Shown here: in pieces, positions 36,760 through 47,374 of the stretch
Numbering within the stretch: position 1 is the stretch's first letter
Layout of the letters: each line of letters starts with the position of its first letter
Assembly (NCBI GenBank): GCA_028023455.1
Contig: JAQFVV010012405.1
Span: forward strand, 4,758,953 to 4,822,952
Source of the DNA: Epiperipatus broadwayi
Taxonomy: Eukaryota > Onychophora > Udeonychophora > Euonychophora > Peripatidae
Direction: 5' to 3'
DNA: 64,000 nucleotides
Program-made: the position numbers and the translations under genes
Notes under the pieces: generated by a model
Database searches by the model: none
Told to the model about the DNA's origin: nothing
The model's input: the letters and a program-made list of their open reading frames with translations, nothing else

Positions 36760-39285
36760 ATTGGATTAACAAGACATCAAGAAACATAATTCTATCATAG
36801 ATAAAATGTAATCAAATATTTAGGAATGTGATTTTTTTGACTACTGAAGTAATAGATTAAGTTTCAGTTCAGTAATATTTAGATCTTAGGCCTTGATTTC
36901 ATTATTTTACTACTGCACTAAGTTACACAGGACACTACCATGGATAATAATCAAACTGACTTGGTCATAATATGCAATACATATATTACATGCATATGTA
37001 TAACCAACACAGTAATAACATTATATAATGATTTAATTTAACAAAATTAAATGCATATTTATTTACTAGTATGCTTTCTGCAAAAATATGGAATTAATTT
37101 ATGAACTTATTTTTTTTGACCTGCGATTTCTACAATTATAATTACTTTATTCTCTCGATTGCAACTAGGCCATTTCTCTGCTAAAACTTCACCCTAATAC
37201 TTTCACTGAGACTTGTTGTATTTTTAATAAGTGATTAATGAGAAACGGAGATCTTATGGCAGAGAACTTTAGTTTTTGAGTTGGTTATTCTATTATTGCA
37301 TTAAACTCCTGAGGATTTTTAAAGTCATAATATTGAACACGAAGCTGTATATTTTTAAAAAACTTTTTACATTTTTATGCCTGTTTTTTTTTAATAAACT
37401 GACCACATATCATAAGTTTGTTTTGAAAAAATATTTACATAATTTAGAATATTAGTTTAGATTAGTATAACATAGTTTTCAAAATTGTTCTATTTTATAA
37501 AATGTATATTTTATTTTAATTTGTTATTTTAATAGATATGTGATATCTTCAAAGTGAATTGAGAATATTACTATAAATATGTTTTCTTATTAGGTAAAGC
37601 AGCCATGACAGAGATAGTGTATTTATCTTTAACTGAGTTCAAACCTTAATAAATAAAAAAATTCCAAGAAGCTTAAGATATTCCTTTATATGTACCTGTC
37701 CCACAAATAATCCAATTAACTATCCAACATTGATCAACACATAGATATATTTGCAAATAATTGAAAAAGCTATTAATATTTATATAAAATGGACTACTGA
37801 CCAAAGCAATGAATATAAAAGAAAAATATATATATATTTAAAAAAAATAATAAACATAAATATATATAAAAAACATTTTAATGCACAGATATGAGACAAA
37901 ATAAACTAAAATATAATTTATAATAAAAACTCATAAAACAGAGAAATAATTATAACTTAAATCATTCTTCTGGTTTTTGATTAAATAAATAGCTTGATAT
38001 AATCTCTATATAATTTTTTTTTTAGACTACTTAAACATCTTAATCATTGTAGGTCTTAAATATATTTTTTTTAATTTTCCATTTTATATTTCTGTCAATA
38101 TAAGCTTGTTTCTTTCAACGGTAAACTTGTTTCATAAAAGTGTAATCCTGAAAATTTTAAGAATATTTGAAAAATTTGTTTAAAGAATTGAGTAAATTTT
38201 TGGTAAAAGAGAAGAGCTATTCTTTGCATTAAAATAAAACCAAATATTTTAAAAAAATTTATTTAAGTATTTTTTTGCTATTAATTTAATAAAAATTATT
38301 AATTTAATAAAAATTACTTTATTAAATATTGTCTCATTTTGGCAACTGTTCCAATTTGATTTCTGAGACATTTGTTTCATTTGTATATTCGCTTCCTATT
38401 AAATTTAAATTCTTAGACATTATTTCATAAATCAGCAAGTTTGTTATTTTTATCAACTCTTCAAAAATCATAGTTTAATGGCTAAGGCTTAAGCACAATA
38501 AATTTTATTAAATAAAACAAATTACTTTTATTATATGTATATTACAACTAATTTAATGCATTATTATGAACTGTGGACTTGAGTTATTAAAATTTAAATA
38601 TGAATGGTGATATTTTATTATTAATTTTTTTTTTGAAGAAATCTATATCTGTAGAGATAAATTACGCTTCTATTAAAATGATTTCGTACTTTAAATAAGC
38701 CTAATTTGAAAATTTTCAAGGATATTTAGGTATAAATATTAATAATTTAATTGGATTTTTCTGTGTAATTTTTAAATACATTTCAGTTATGATGAAACCA
38801 CATCAGTTACAATTAAAACCTGGCTTTTTAAACTGAAAACATGCCAATTTATACTAGAATTTATCTTATATCTTCTTAAACAAAAAAAAACACATGTTAA
38901 TTTAGTATCATATTATATAAAGTTTGTAGATCAGACATTATTTCTTTAAATGTGTATTTATAGTAATATCTATTCTACAATCCTTATATAATCTAGGTTA
39001 ATGAACTAAAACATTCCATTTTTTAGTTTAAATGGGGATCAGACAAATACTATTTCAGATGGCTTGTTTCAGTTTGCAATGCCATTTTTTAATTTACTTT
39101 TCCTGGTTATATCATAACTGAAAAAATATCTCAATAAATTATCAATACTTACATCCAAAAGTGTATAAAAATATTGTAATTAATCTATATGACTTATTAT
39201 GGAAGAGACAAATATATGTGAAAATATTTAAGAACTTGTGATATTTCCAGTTTTTAAACATAAAAAAAAAAGATCAACAAGTTCC
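36760..39285. other. AT-rich spacer
   Basis: No gene recognised. A TGAGTTCAAACC word with GACAGAGATAGTG at about 37608-37650 could be a worn tRNA-like SINE tail. A direct repeat TTAATTTAATAAAAATTA is at about 38281-38316. Confidence 0.4.
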
Positions 39286-39289
39286 AGGA

Positions 39290-39620
39290 TATAATTATAA
39301 GGGATTTAAATCCAGACTTTCAAACTTCTTTTTGTAATTCTCTCCACCTTATACAATCGATGCACATGACCACATACATGCTAAAAAATAAATGATCTCC
39401 AATATATGTATTTTGTGCTGAACCAGCACTCATCAGTTGGTCCAGATCATCATCTCCCACACACACATATATATAATTAGTGCTCGGTTTATATTAAGAT
39501 AGCAAATCTTCAAGCTTTAATGGACAGGCTTCAATATTCTCCACTCTCCAATTCTTCAACCGTCCATATCATTGAAAATCTGACGATGGCATGTTCAACA
39601 CGAACAACTTGGGTAGACAG
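39290..39620 (-). mobile_element. Hammerhead-bearing SINE-like element
   Basis: The minus-strand counterpart of the 13560-13880 element: it shares CAGATTTTCAATGATATGGA, GAAGATTTGCTA, the hammerhead, a GGTCATGTGCATCGATTGTA-type head and a B-box-like GGATTTAAATCCC in the same order. It differs at the extreme 5' end (39578-39620 against 13560-13600), so the borders are uncertain there. Confidence 0.65.
39396..39446 (-). ncRNA. Hammerhead ribozyme motif, one core mutation
   Basis: Minus strand: CUGAUGA (39436-39430), then stem II GUGCUG-GUU-CAGCAC (39429-39415), a perfect 6-bp helix. GAAA is changed to AAAA (39414-39411). Stem I is formed by GGACCAA and UUGGAG around the core (39443-39437 and 39402-39397). 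With the copies at 13.7 and 22.2 kb it shows that the ancestral element had a complete ribozyme; each copy has lost a different base or none. Confidence 0.6.
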
Positions 39621-39639
39621 GTGAACATTTTTTATATTC

Positions 39640-40765
39640 AAACCAAGCTTAGAATCTTTCTTCCTTTTTTAATGTAGCTGATCTTATCCAAATTGTACTA
39701 GCTAATTAATAATGTTTATCTAGAGGGTAAAATAAGGGTGAAAAATCATTCAAATTCTCATAAACTCTTTCCGTTTTTCTATGAAAGACCTTTGTAAAAA
39801 CCTTTAACCTACAGTGAGTTATTTGGGTGCTTTAAACCTTTTAAAGTATAAGAAGAATATATCTAATAAATCACTTGCAAAATATTTTAATATATAATGT
39901 TATATACCATATATAATAAACATATTGGATTATGAAAGTAAAACTATATAAGTATATTATTATTTTTAAAGCATTTTGGGTTCGTGATTACACATTTCCC
40001 TCCATATTAACAAGTTAATCTTCAAATTTGGCTCGATTGTTAAAAAAATGTCAAATAGTTCACAATTTTCAAGAAATTTTATATATATATTTTACAAATA
40101 TAAGATAATTAACCCAGCAAACAATTTAATTATTAATTAGTAAATATGAGGAGATTAGAATAGTGAATAATTTCATCTCTACCTTTTTATAGAAGGAGAC
40201 GAGAATAAGCGCTTACCTTGGAATGAGCCATTTAAAATTTTATTTTTTAATTAATTTATCTTTTTTTATCAATTAAAACGCTTTTATCTTAGGTATAAAT
40301 CTTCTCCACTCTCCAATATCAATGGCTGGTTGCTAAGTATCTATTAGATCTTTTTTTTATTTAGGGAGTATTAATAAAATCAAAATTGTAGTTATGTTTG
40401 CATAAATATTTATAAATAAAAACACCCCCCCCCCCAAAAAAAAAAATATTGTAATAATTATAAGTGAAAGATGAAAGATAGACATTGTGCTTTATTAATT
40501 TCAATATTATTAAAACAAAGTTTTAATAATATAGGAGAACGTCTATAAATTACAAAATTATCTATAATTATTTATTTGCACTTTATCCTAAGAAGAATTA
40601 AAAATATATTCTCAAAAATCTTAAAATGAATTTGTTGTAAAGTTAAGAATGCTTCTAGATGTCTGCAAAAAAAAAAAAAAAAAACATTTTATAGTAGACT
40701 TTCTAATAATGGTACACTGGGGGATTTATTTTAAAGAATATGTTTTATTTTAATATGGTTATTCA
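39640..40765. other. AT-rich spacer
   Basis: Nothing recognised. Poly-C run followed by poly-A at 40425-40446, and poly-A at 40665-40684. Confidence 0.4.
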
Positions 40766-40779
40766 AAAATAATAGACTT

Positions 40780-40879
40780 GTCAAACATTGGTGGTCAAGT
40801 GATCAGCACGGCTGTCTTACAAGCAGTTGTCCCGGGTTAACAGGTTCGCTTCCCGGCTGATGCTATGACACGAAAAAAA
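40780..40879 (+). mobile_element. tRNA-derived SINE, family 1
   Basis: Starts TCAAACATTGGTGGTCAAGT, has GCAGTTGTCCCGGGTTAACA and B-box GGTTCGCTTCC, ends GATGCTATGACACG and an A tail. The flanking direct repeat AATAGACTT (40771-40779 and about 40880-40888) is a likely target duplication. Confidence 0.85.
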
Positions 40880-40889
40880 AATAGACTTA

Positions 40890-41425
40890 GAAATTAAATA
40901 TGCAGTTTTATTTATTGTATTATCTTGCCATATGTTATTTTGTGCATTGACTATTTAATAGCATATAAGATTGACATCCAACATATGGTAGGAAGATCAT
41001 AAGACTAATTAGTATATTCTTCATAGTCTCTTATTATAAAATCACATCCTCTGCTGGATTTCGTGGTCATATCAAATAAATGAACAGATTCCTAAGTAAG
41101 ATAATTTATAGTGAACTTGATCTTGGTTCTCATGGAAGAGAGAAATCTGTTCACACTATAAAAATCACATTGAATATAGTTTACAAAATGCAATTTTAGG
41201 AAAAATGGCTGAAGATGAAATACAATGAATGGTTTTACAATTAGACTGTTGATATTTTTTCCAAGAAAAGTTTGCTACGGAAGAAGTTGGAAAAACTCAG
41301 CAAAATATCAATAAATAGATTAATGTTTTATATGTGGATTCATTTATGGCTTACAGATTGCTTTGTATAATCACTGCAAAATTCAACTGTATTATTATTA
41401 TTTTTCTTCTTTTAAGCCAATTAAT
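40890..41425. other. AT-rich spacer
   Basis: No gene recognised. The frame at 41334-41519 crosses into the foldback element that follows and has no domain. Confidence 0.4.
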
Positions 41426-41426
41426 A

Positions 41427-41715
41427 TCACATGACCACCTCCTCTTATGCTTGTGTATAACTGTTGTTAAAACCGGCAAAACTCACTATATATATATATT
41501 GCCACACACAGCAAGCTAGAGTAATCAATGGATCTAGATGCAGTGCTCTCAGATCCAAGGCTCCTCACTGACGAAGGCCATAAGCCAGAAATTAGTCTGG
41601 AGATATTGGATGAGTAGGCACTAGATGGAGATTTTATGCACAAGCCTTCTGGCATCCATTGATTACTCTAGCTTGCTGGGTGTGGCAATATATATAGTGA
41701 GTTTTGCCTGTTTTA
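41427..41715. mobile_element. Foldback element with hammerhead, fullest copy
   Basis: The left arm reads ATCACATGACCACC, CTTATGCTTGTGTATAAC, GGCAAAACTCACTATA, TTGCCACACACAGC and AAGCTAGAGTAATCAATGG. From GGCAAAAC inward it is complementary to the right arm (41650-41713). The single-copy centre holds the ribozyme (41553-41611) followed by GTAGGCACTAGATGGAG and ATTTTATGCACAAGCCTTC. No coding capacity. Copies at 19.8, 24.7 and 42.7 kb show it is dispersed. Confidence 0.85.
41553..41611 (+). ncRNA. Type I hammerhead ribozyme motif, intact core
   Basis: CUGACGA 41568-41574. Stem II GGC-CAUAA-GCC (41576-41586). GAAA 41588-41591. Stem III AU-UA-GU with one wobble; C17 at 41597, a GUC site. Stem I: UCCUCA (41562-41567) with UGGAGA (41598-41603), five of six; then an internal loop (GGC/UA) and a perfect AUCCAA/UUGGAU helix (41553-41558/41606-41611). 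Stem II is AGC/GCU in the 24.7 kb copy, so the A-U to G-C exchange conserves the pairing. An A-A mismatch next to the core in stem II is unusual. Confidence 0.7.
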
Positions 41716-41719
41716 ATAT

Positions 41720-42600
41720 TTTTCTTCTTCTTTTTCTTGAAATTGAAATAGCTTTTCTCATTTGGGAAGGATTACTGCTACTGATATTGACATTCTAATA
41801 ATATTTTACTGTATTTTTTCTTCTAGTTTGTTACTAAATTTTAATACTATATTAGTGTTTGTTTGTTTTCTTTTATAAAGTTTATTGACTTTAGAAGCTA
41901 CAACAAAAGTATTTTTTATGTTTAATGCAAATGTTTAAACCATAGTTTAAGAACTAATACCAATACCAGATTAATTCACTTTTAAAATGACAAATATAAG
42001 AAAAATGTGATAATTGAGTGATTCAGAGAAAGTTGTGTTAGAATGAATGTTATATCATTGGAATGTATTGTTTCTACACTCTTCCATAGAATAATTGAAC
42101 TAAAAATAAACATATGCTTGCAATCATATGTGGTGACTGTAATTATATAGTGGGCAGCAGATAAGAGTGCATGAAAGAAAAGAGAAAATAAATATTGCAT
42201 TCTTGCAGAAAAATTATTGTACATAGTCATATCAGTATATGCTAAACACCCATCTACAGACATTTATCTTTGATTTTTAAATATTTAAAATGAACTTAAA
42301 AAATAGGTAAAATACCCTTTTGTGGATTAAAAGTTTTTTTTAATAAAAAAATATTCACTATAGAAAATATGTTTTATGCTCTAGTTAATAATCACTGGAG
42401 ATCCTATTTTTTGAACAATAATTATGGTGTTAGTAGTAAGCTACCAATTATTATCAATATTCTAACTTCATTTGAAAATCATTAACTACAAATTTCATTT
42501 AGATTTAAATCCTAAGTTGTTGCTATGATAGATAGATAAATAATTTTAAACCATTACCAATAAGGTTGGGCTGAAAACACTCTGATTTCATTTTGGACAT
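41720..42600. other. AT-rich spacer
   Basis: Nothing recognised. The frame at 41982-42263 has no known domain. Confidence 0.4.
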
Positions 42601-42618
42601 ATAACTTTATAATTAATT

Positions 42619-42721
42619 GTCAAGCATTGGTGGTCGAGTGGTCAGCACAGCTACCTTGCAAGCAGTTGTCCTAGTTTGGTGGGTTCACTTCCTGGCCGAT
42701 ACTATGACACATGAAAAAAAA
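42619..42721 (+). mobile_element. tRNA-derived SINE, family 1
   Basis: GTCAAGCATTGGTGGTCGAG...CTTGCAAGCAGTTG...GGGTTCACTTCC...GATACTATGACAC then A tail. It is flanked by a perfect 16-bp direct repeat, AACTTTATAATTAATT (42603-42618 and 42722-42737), a clear target-site duplication. Confidence 0.92.
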
Positions 42722-42737
42722 AACTTTATAATTAATT

Positions 42738-42960
42738 AAAAAGAAAAGGTGGCTGCTGAAGGGTTGCATTAAATCCAAAGATTTAGGTGCAGTGGTCTCA
42801 GATCCAAGACTCCTCACTGATGAAAGCCACAAGCTAAAAATTAGTCTAATAATACTGGATGAATAGGCATCAGATAGGGATTTTATGCACAAATCTTCTT
42901 GCATTCATTGATTATTCTGGCTTGCACTATGTAGCATTATTGTATGGAGAATTGGCCCAC
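42738..42960. mobile_element. Foldback-family element, diverged copy with weak arms
   Basis: The centre (GCAGTGGTCTCAGATCC through GGGATTTTATGCACAAATC) aligns with the 41.5 kb copy. The right arm keeps TTGCATTCATTGATTATTCT and GGCTTGCACT, like the 24.7 kb copy, but the left arm (GGTGGCTGCTGAAGG) does not pair with it. Confidence 0.65.
42803..42858 (+). ncRNA. Decayed hammerhead motif
   Basis: CUGAUGA 42817-42823 and stem II AGC-CACAA-GCU are kept. GAAA is changed to AAAA (42837-42840) and proximal stem I (UCCUCA with UAAUAA) no longer pairs. Probably inactive. Confidence 0.45.
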
Positions 42961-42999
42961 TGTGATAGATAATTTTACTGATAGAACAATAGACTCACC

Positions 43000-43320
43000 A
43001 AGTAATGTTTAAAGTATGCACTCACTACATCTAGTATCAAGCTAGTTACTTTCAGATAATAAAATGACTCCCAATAAACCAAATATGCTATCCTAAACTA
43101 GTGATTATATAAATTAATCTACAGCTAGCGTTTAAAGTATCCAGCCACATCTTTTAATATCAAGGCTACTTATTTTTTATCCAAAAATTAATCCTAATAA
43201 ACCAAATAGCTACATCTGTATTAGCAATTATATAAATTAATTATTCACCAACCAATGTTTACAGTTTAATATCAAGACTAATTACAATTATTAGGATTCA
43301 TTTTTGAATGTAATTACTTT
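43000..43320. repeat. Imperfect tandem repeat, about 125-bp unit
   Basis: Units begin near 43003, 43128 and 43254 with AATGTTTAAAGTAT, GCGTTTAAAGTATCC and AATGTTTACAGTTT. They share TTTTAATATCAAG-CTA, AATAAACCAAATA and GATTATATAAATTAAT. Diverged, so old; origin unknown. Confidence 0.7.
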
Positions 43321-43329
43321 CGATATTAT

Positions 43330-43850
43330 GTAATTTGGTCAAACCCTTTAAACATTCTTTGGTTAATTTGTTTATATAAATGCCAATTTAGCCTATTTAG
43401 TTTATATATGCAATATTAATTGGCACACTCATATATATATAAACAATTAATCAAAACACAACTAGTATAGTATAGTATCGTTTGGTTAGCCAGTAATCGT
43501 TCTATGCTTTGATACGTGTTCCTATTATAAATTTATCTATTTATATATATGTTTTATTAACTGAACTATTTTCATGATATATTATTATATAAATTAATCG
43601 GTAATACATAAAAAAAATACCGCTTGAGATTTCCAAGTTCAAAGGTGTTTGAATTATTTTTTTACTTCTAATCAAAATCACATATTCCTAATTTAAATGT
43701 TAACGTCCCCATAGCGGCGTATTGGTTGAAATCTGTTGCTTCTCTCCCGTGACATGGGAATAAGTTCTTTGCTATGGAACAAAATTTGCAAAGTGGCAAG
43801 ATAGTTGATTAACAAACAATATTATATTGTTATTGTGATTTTTATCAAAT
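43330..43850. other. AT-rich spacer
   Basis: Nothing recognised apart from TA blocks and a TAGTATAGTATAGTATCG run at about 43466. Confidence 0.4.
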
Positions 43851-43855
43851 TGCCC

Positions 43856-43965
43856 TCCTGCATGGAATAGTTCAATGGTAGAGTGTCCGAACCCTTGATC
43901 TATCTCTTCGGCGCTCGAATTTCTTAGAAATCCCGGGTAATAAAGCCATACGATAATTTATTTTA
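43856..43965 (+). mobile_element. tRNA-derived SINE, family 2
   Basis: GGAATAGTTCAATGGTAGAG is a tRNA-like D arm and A box; CTCGAATTTCTTAGAAATCC could be a worn T arm. CGGCGCT and the tail AATAAAGCCATA recur in the copy at 50340-50460. Confidence 0.55.
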
Positions 43966-44524
43966 TTACAAAATTTATTTATTTACACACTTATTATTAT
44001 TATTATTATAATTTTTGCGTTTTATTTAATCTCTCCTATTATATACTTGTATATTCTAATATATATATATTAGGCTGCAGAAAGGAGTTTGCTATTAACT
44101 GAAAGGAGACCTTTTGATTCCTCTTGGAGGCCTTAAAGGAACCGAGCAGGGCAAATTCCTAATGTCCACTCCATACGTTCTTGTCGTTGCAGCTGTTATT
44201 ACTATGTGATTATTCATATAGTATATGAACATGGATGGGCTGCTCACCAACACGCATTAGCCAGCGTGGTGAGTTTATTGGCTTTTTACCTCTGAGTTTA
44301 AGATCGAGAAACACCATGGTCTTTCTTCTCAGTGCCTGATAAGGCAGAATGAATGTTTGTGTAAATGATAAATATTTTTCCAATACATACATACAATTAT
44401 TACAGACAAAAATAAAGCATGGCCCTTATTCCCAGGAGGCTGTAAAGTCACCAACCAAGGCAGCGGTTGGTGGCCGAAGGCGGAGGGTGCTAAGAATCCC
44501 CTGATTGCGGACCCAGGCTGCCAT

Positions 44525-47212
44525 TTGATAACGACTTTTTATTTAGGTACTTACAACTGCAGATCACTTTCAAGTGAAGGAAGATTGCAAGAATTAGAAG
44601 AAGAACTCTCTTATATTAAATGGGACATTATTGGACTTTGTGAAGTTAGAAGAAAAGGTGAAGAGACAATTGATTTAAAAAGTGGACATATACTCTATTA
44701 TAAAGGCACAAATATTGGAAATACAAGTGGAGTAGGATTCATTATAAATAAAAAGTGGAAGAACAATATTGTGGAGATTGATGGTGTATCGGACAGAGTG
44801 GCAAGATTAGTTATACAACTTAATAGCAGATACCAAATGCAGATAATTCAGGTTTATGCCCCAACAAGTTCTCATAGTGATGAAGTAGTAGAAGATTTTT
44901 ATATGGATGTACAAAAAGCTTTTGATCAGAGTAAACAACATTTTAAAATTGTTATGGGAGACTTTAATGCTAGAATTGGTAAACAAATGAAAGATGAAAG
45001 TGCTGTAGGTAATTTTGGTTATGGTAATAGAAATGAGAGAGGACATAGACTTGTGGAATTTGCAGAAAAAGAAAAACTTTATATTATGAATTCTTTTTTT
45101 GAGAAAAATGTTAAAAGGAAATGGACATGGAAGCATCCAAATGAAGGTACAGCAGAATTGGATTATATTTTGACTTACAGGAAATACATATTTCAAGATT
45201 GTAATGTTCTTAATAAATTTAACACAGGAAGTGGTCATCGATTAGTAAGGTGTAAGATACGTGTTAAGGTGAAACTAGAGAGACAAAAATTATTAAGAAA
45301 AACAATATTTACAGTTGATATTCCTAATCTTCAGAAACATTCTAATGAATTTAAATTAGAACTTACAAATCGGTTTCAAGTATTAGTAGATTTTGAACAT
45401 GATTCAGATTTGAATGAAATTAATATGAAAATAACTGATACACTTTTAAAAACTGCAACAAAAATAGCTGGTAGAAAAAAGCAGCAATTGACCAATAAAA
45501 TTTCTACTGAGACTAAAGAATTTATGAAGAAAAGAAGGAATATGAAGATATACAAAAATGATGCATTAAAAAGAATTGAATATCTCGAATTTTGTAAAAT
45601 GGTGCGGAAAAGAGTTGAAAATGATATAAGAAAGTATAACTGTGAACTAGCAAGGAAAGCTGTAGAAGAAAATAAAAGTCTTAAGAATGTAAAACAACAT
45701 ATTGGTATTGGTAGGAAATTTATATCTGCAATAAGAAAAAAAGAGGGAATTGTTACTAAAAAGAGAGATGACATCATGAAATTGGTAGAAGATTTTTATC
45801 AAGAATTATATAGTAATAAAGAACAAGTACCTCCTATATCTATTACATCTTCCGAATTGCCCAGAATTTTAAATGAAGAAGTGAGATACGCAATTAAATG
45901 TATGAAGAAAGGAAAGGCTCCCGGTAATGATGGAATTATAATTGATATATTAAAAGAAGCCAGTGAAGAAATAGAAATTTTTTTAGCAAAGTTATATACC
46001 AAATGTCTAAATGATAAAGATGTACAGGATGATTGGAAGAATGCAGTAATAATATTAATATTTAAAAAAGGTGATAAAGAAGATATTAGAAATTACAGAC
46101 CTATCAGCCTTTTATCAGTTTTATATAAAATTTTTACCAAGATAATTACAACTCGTCTACAGAGAACATTGGATTTCCACCAACCAAGAGAACAAGCTGG
46201 ATTTAAAAGTGGTTTTAGTACAGTAGATCATATCCAGGTGTTGAGAGAAGTTATAGAAAGGACGAATGAATATGAGTTGTCATTATGTTTTGGATTTGTA
46301 GATTATGAAAAGGCATTTGATTCTATAAACATTTCTTCGGTGATTAAAGCATTGGATCATCAAGGTATAGATCCAGGATATTGTCATATTTTGAAGAATA
46401 TTTATAAAAATGCAACAGCAACAATTAGATTACATAATGATACTGGGAAAGTCAACATTGAGAAAGGTGTAAGACAAGGTGACTCCATATCTCCAAAACT
46501 TTTTACAGCAGTGCTGCAAGAAGTATTTTGTGGATTAAAATGGGAAACTAAAGGAGTGAAAGTAAATGGAGATTATTTAAGTCATTTAGATTTCGCAGAT
46601 GATGCAGTTGTTTTTGCAAATAATGCTTCAGAGCTGCAGGATATGTTACAGGAATTATCAGATGAAAGTAGGAAAGTAGGACTAAAGATAAATGTTAAAA
46701 AGACTAAAGTAATGTTTAATCGATTTGCTCAAAATATGAAAATAAAGATTGATTATGATGAATTAGAAGAAGTTAACAGTTACAAATACCTTGGTCAGAT
46801 TATTAATACAGATGGAAACATAATGGAAGAAATTAATCATAGAATTAAACTTGGTTGGAGTGCTTTTGGTAGAAATAACTTGATACTAAAAGGAAATATG
46901 CCTATGTGTTTGAAAAGGAAGGTTTTTAACAAATGTGTTTTACCAGTTTTTACTTATGGATCTGAGACTTGGACACTAAATAGAAGAGCAATACAGAGAC
47001 TTCAGACCACTCAAAGAAGTATGGAGAGATGCATGTTGGGAGTAACAAGAAGAGATCGAAAACGCAATGTATGGGTAAGAGAACAAACAGGTGTTACTGA
47101 CCTCATTGAAAAAATTAAAAGATTGAAGTGGAGTTGGGCTGGACATATTGCTAGAAGAGATGATAATAGATGGACAATTGAAATTTTCGAACTGGATTCC
47201 AAGAAATTGTAA
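44525..47212 (+). CDS. LINE polyprotein: AP-endonuclease and reverse transcriptase
   Basis: About 895 codons. The N-terminal endonuclease (residues about 6-245) shows TYNCRSL, GLCEVRRKGE, VYAPTSS, MGDFNARIG (about 144), AELDYIL (about 213) and GSGHRLV. The reverse transcriptase (about 445-720) shows KGKAPGNDGI, RNYRPISLLS, REQAGF, YEKAFDS, VRQGDSISP and the catalytic FADD (about 690). A C-terminal basic region follows (MLGVTRRDRKRNVWVREQ). There is no RNase H. The frame is open upstream of 44525 without an ATG; its first codon here is TTG, so the true start is unclear. Near 47186 one extra base relative to the 63 kb copy moves the last part out of frame. It copies its own RNA at nicked DNA and could move the SINEs if they share its tail, which they do not. 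Confidence 0.92.
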   Translation: MITTFYLGTYNCRSLSSEGRLQELEEELSYIKWDIIGLCEVRRKGEETIDLKSGHILYYKGTNIGNTSGVGFIINKKWKNNIVEIDGVSDRVARLVIQLNSRYQMQIIQVYAPTSSHSDEVVEDFYMDVQKAFDQSKQHFKIVMGDFNARIGKQMKDESAVGNFGYGNRNERGHRLVEFAEKEKLYIMNSFFEKNVKRKWTWKHPNEGTAELDYILTYRKYIFQDCNVLNKFNTGSGHRLVRCKIRVKVKLERQKLLRKTIFTVDIPNLQKHSNEFKLELTNRFQVLVDFEHDSDLNEINMKITDTLLKTATKIAGRKKQQLTNKISTETKEFMKKRRNMKIYKNDALKRIEYLEFCKMVRKRVENDIRKYNCELARKAVEENKSLKNVKQHIGIGRKFISAIRKKEGIVTKKRDDIMKLVEDFYQELYSNKEQVPPISITSSELPRILNEEVRYAIKCMKKGKAPGNDGIIIDILKEASEEIEIFLAKLYTKCLNDKDVQDDWKNAVIILIFKKGDKEDIRNYRPISLLSVLYKIFTKIITTRLQRTLDFHQPREQAGFKSGFSTVDHIQVLREVIERTNEYELSLCFGFVDYEKAFDSINISSVIKALDHQGIDPGYCHILKNIYKNATATIRLHNDTGKVNIEKGVRQGDSISPKLFTAVLQEVFCGLKWETKGVKVNGDYLSHLDFADDAVVFANNASELQDMLQELSDESRKVGLKINVKKTKVMFNRFAQNMKIKIDYDELEEVNSYKYLGQIINTDGNIMEEINHRIKLGWSAFGRNNLILKGNMPMCLKRKVFNKCVLPVFTYGSETWTLNRRAIQRLQTTQRSMERCMLGVTRRDRKRNVWVREQTGVTDLIEKIKRLKWSWAGHIARRDDNRWTIEIFELDSKKL

Positions 47213-47357
47213 AAGACCCAGAAAGAGACCACATGTGAGATGGATGGATGAAATAAGAAAGTGTGCTGGGGTGATGTGGAGAAGAGAAGCTAAAGATCGG
47301 AAAAGATGGATTAAACTTGGAGAGATCTTTATCCTGCAGTGGATTGATAATGGTTGA
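47148..47357 (+). pseudogene. Out-of-frame C-terminal end of the LINE protein
   Basis: After the one-base insertion the protein end continues in another frame from about 47187: NWIPRNCKRPRKRPHVRWMD, then WRREAKDRKRWIKLGE, stopping at 47357. In the 63 kb copy the same segment is in one frame with the polymerase, so this is a recent frameshift, not a separate gene. Confidence 0.85.
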
Positions 47358-47374
47358 TGATGATGATGATCTAT

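Larger units (their letters stand above)
44073..47372 (+). mobile_element. RTE-like non-LTR retrotransposon, nearly full length
   Basis: A GC-richer 5' region begins near TAGGCTGCAGAAAGG, just after a TA repeat, and a long AP-endonuclease/reverse-transcriptase frame follows. The element ends in TGATGATGATGATGAT rather than poly(A), as do many RTE-clade LINEs. The second copy at 63-64 kb has the same coding end and the same trinucleotide tail. Exact 5' border and target duplication are not certain. The clade assignment is from general likeness only. Confidence 0.85.

Noticed and set aside
39575-39615. CTGACGATGG...CACGAAC on the plus strand as a further hammerhead
   Set aside because: The core would read GAAC, stem II is irregular, and the related 13.58 kb sequence lacks the second core half.
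42619-42721. The family 1 SINE heads as working tRNA genes
   Set aside because: They have A tails, target duplications and long irregular anticodon regions, and no full cloverleaf.
44807-46002. Minus-strand frames inside the RTE-like LINE
   Set aside because: Shadows of the coding strand with no domains.
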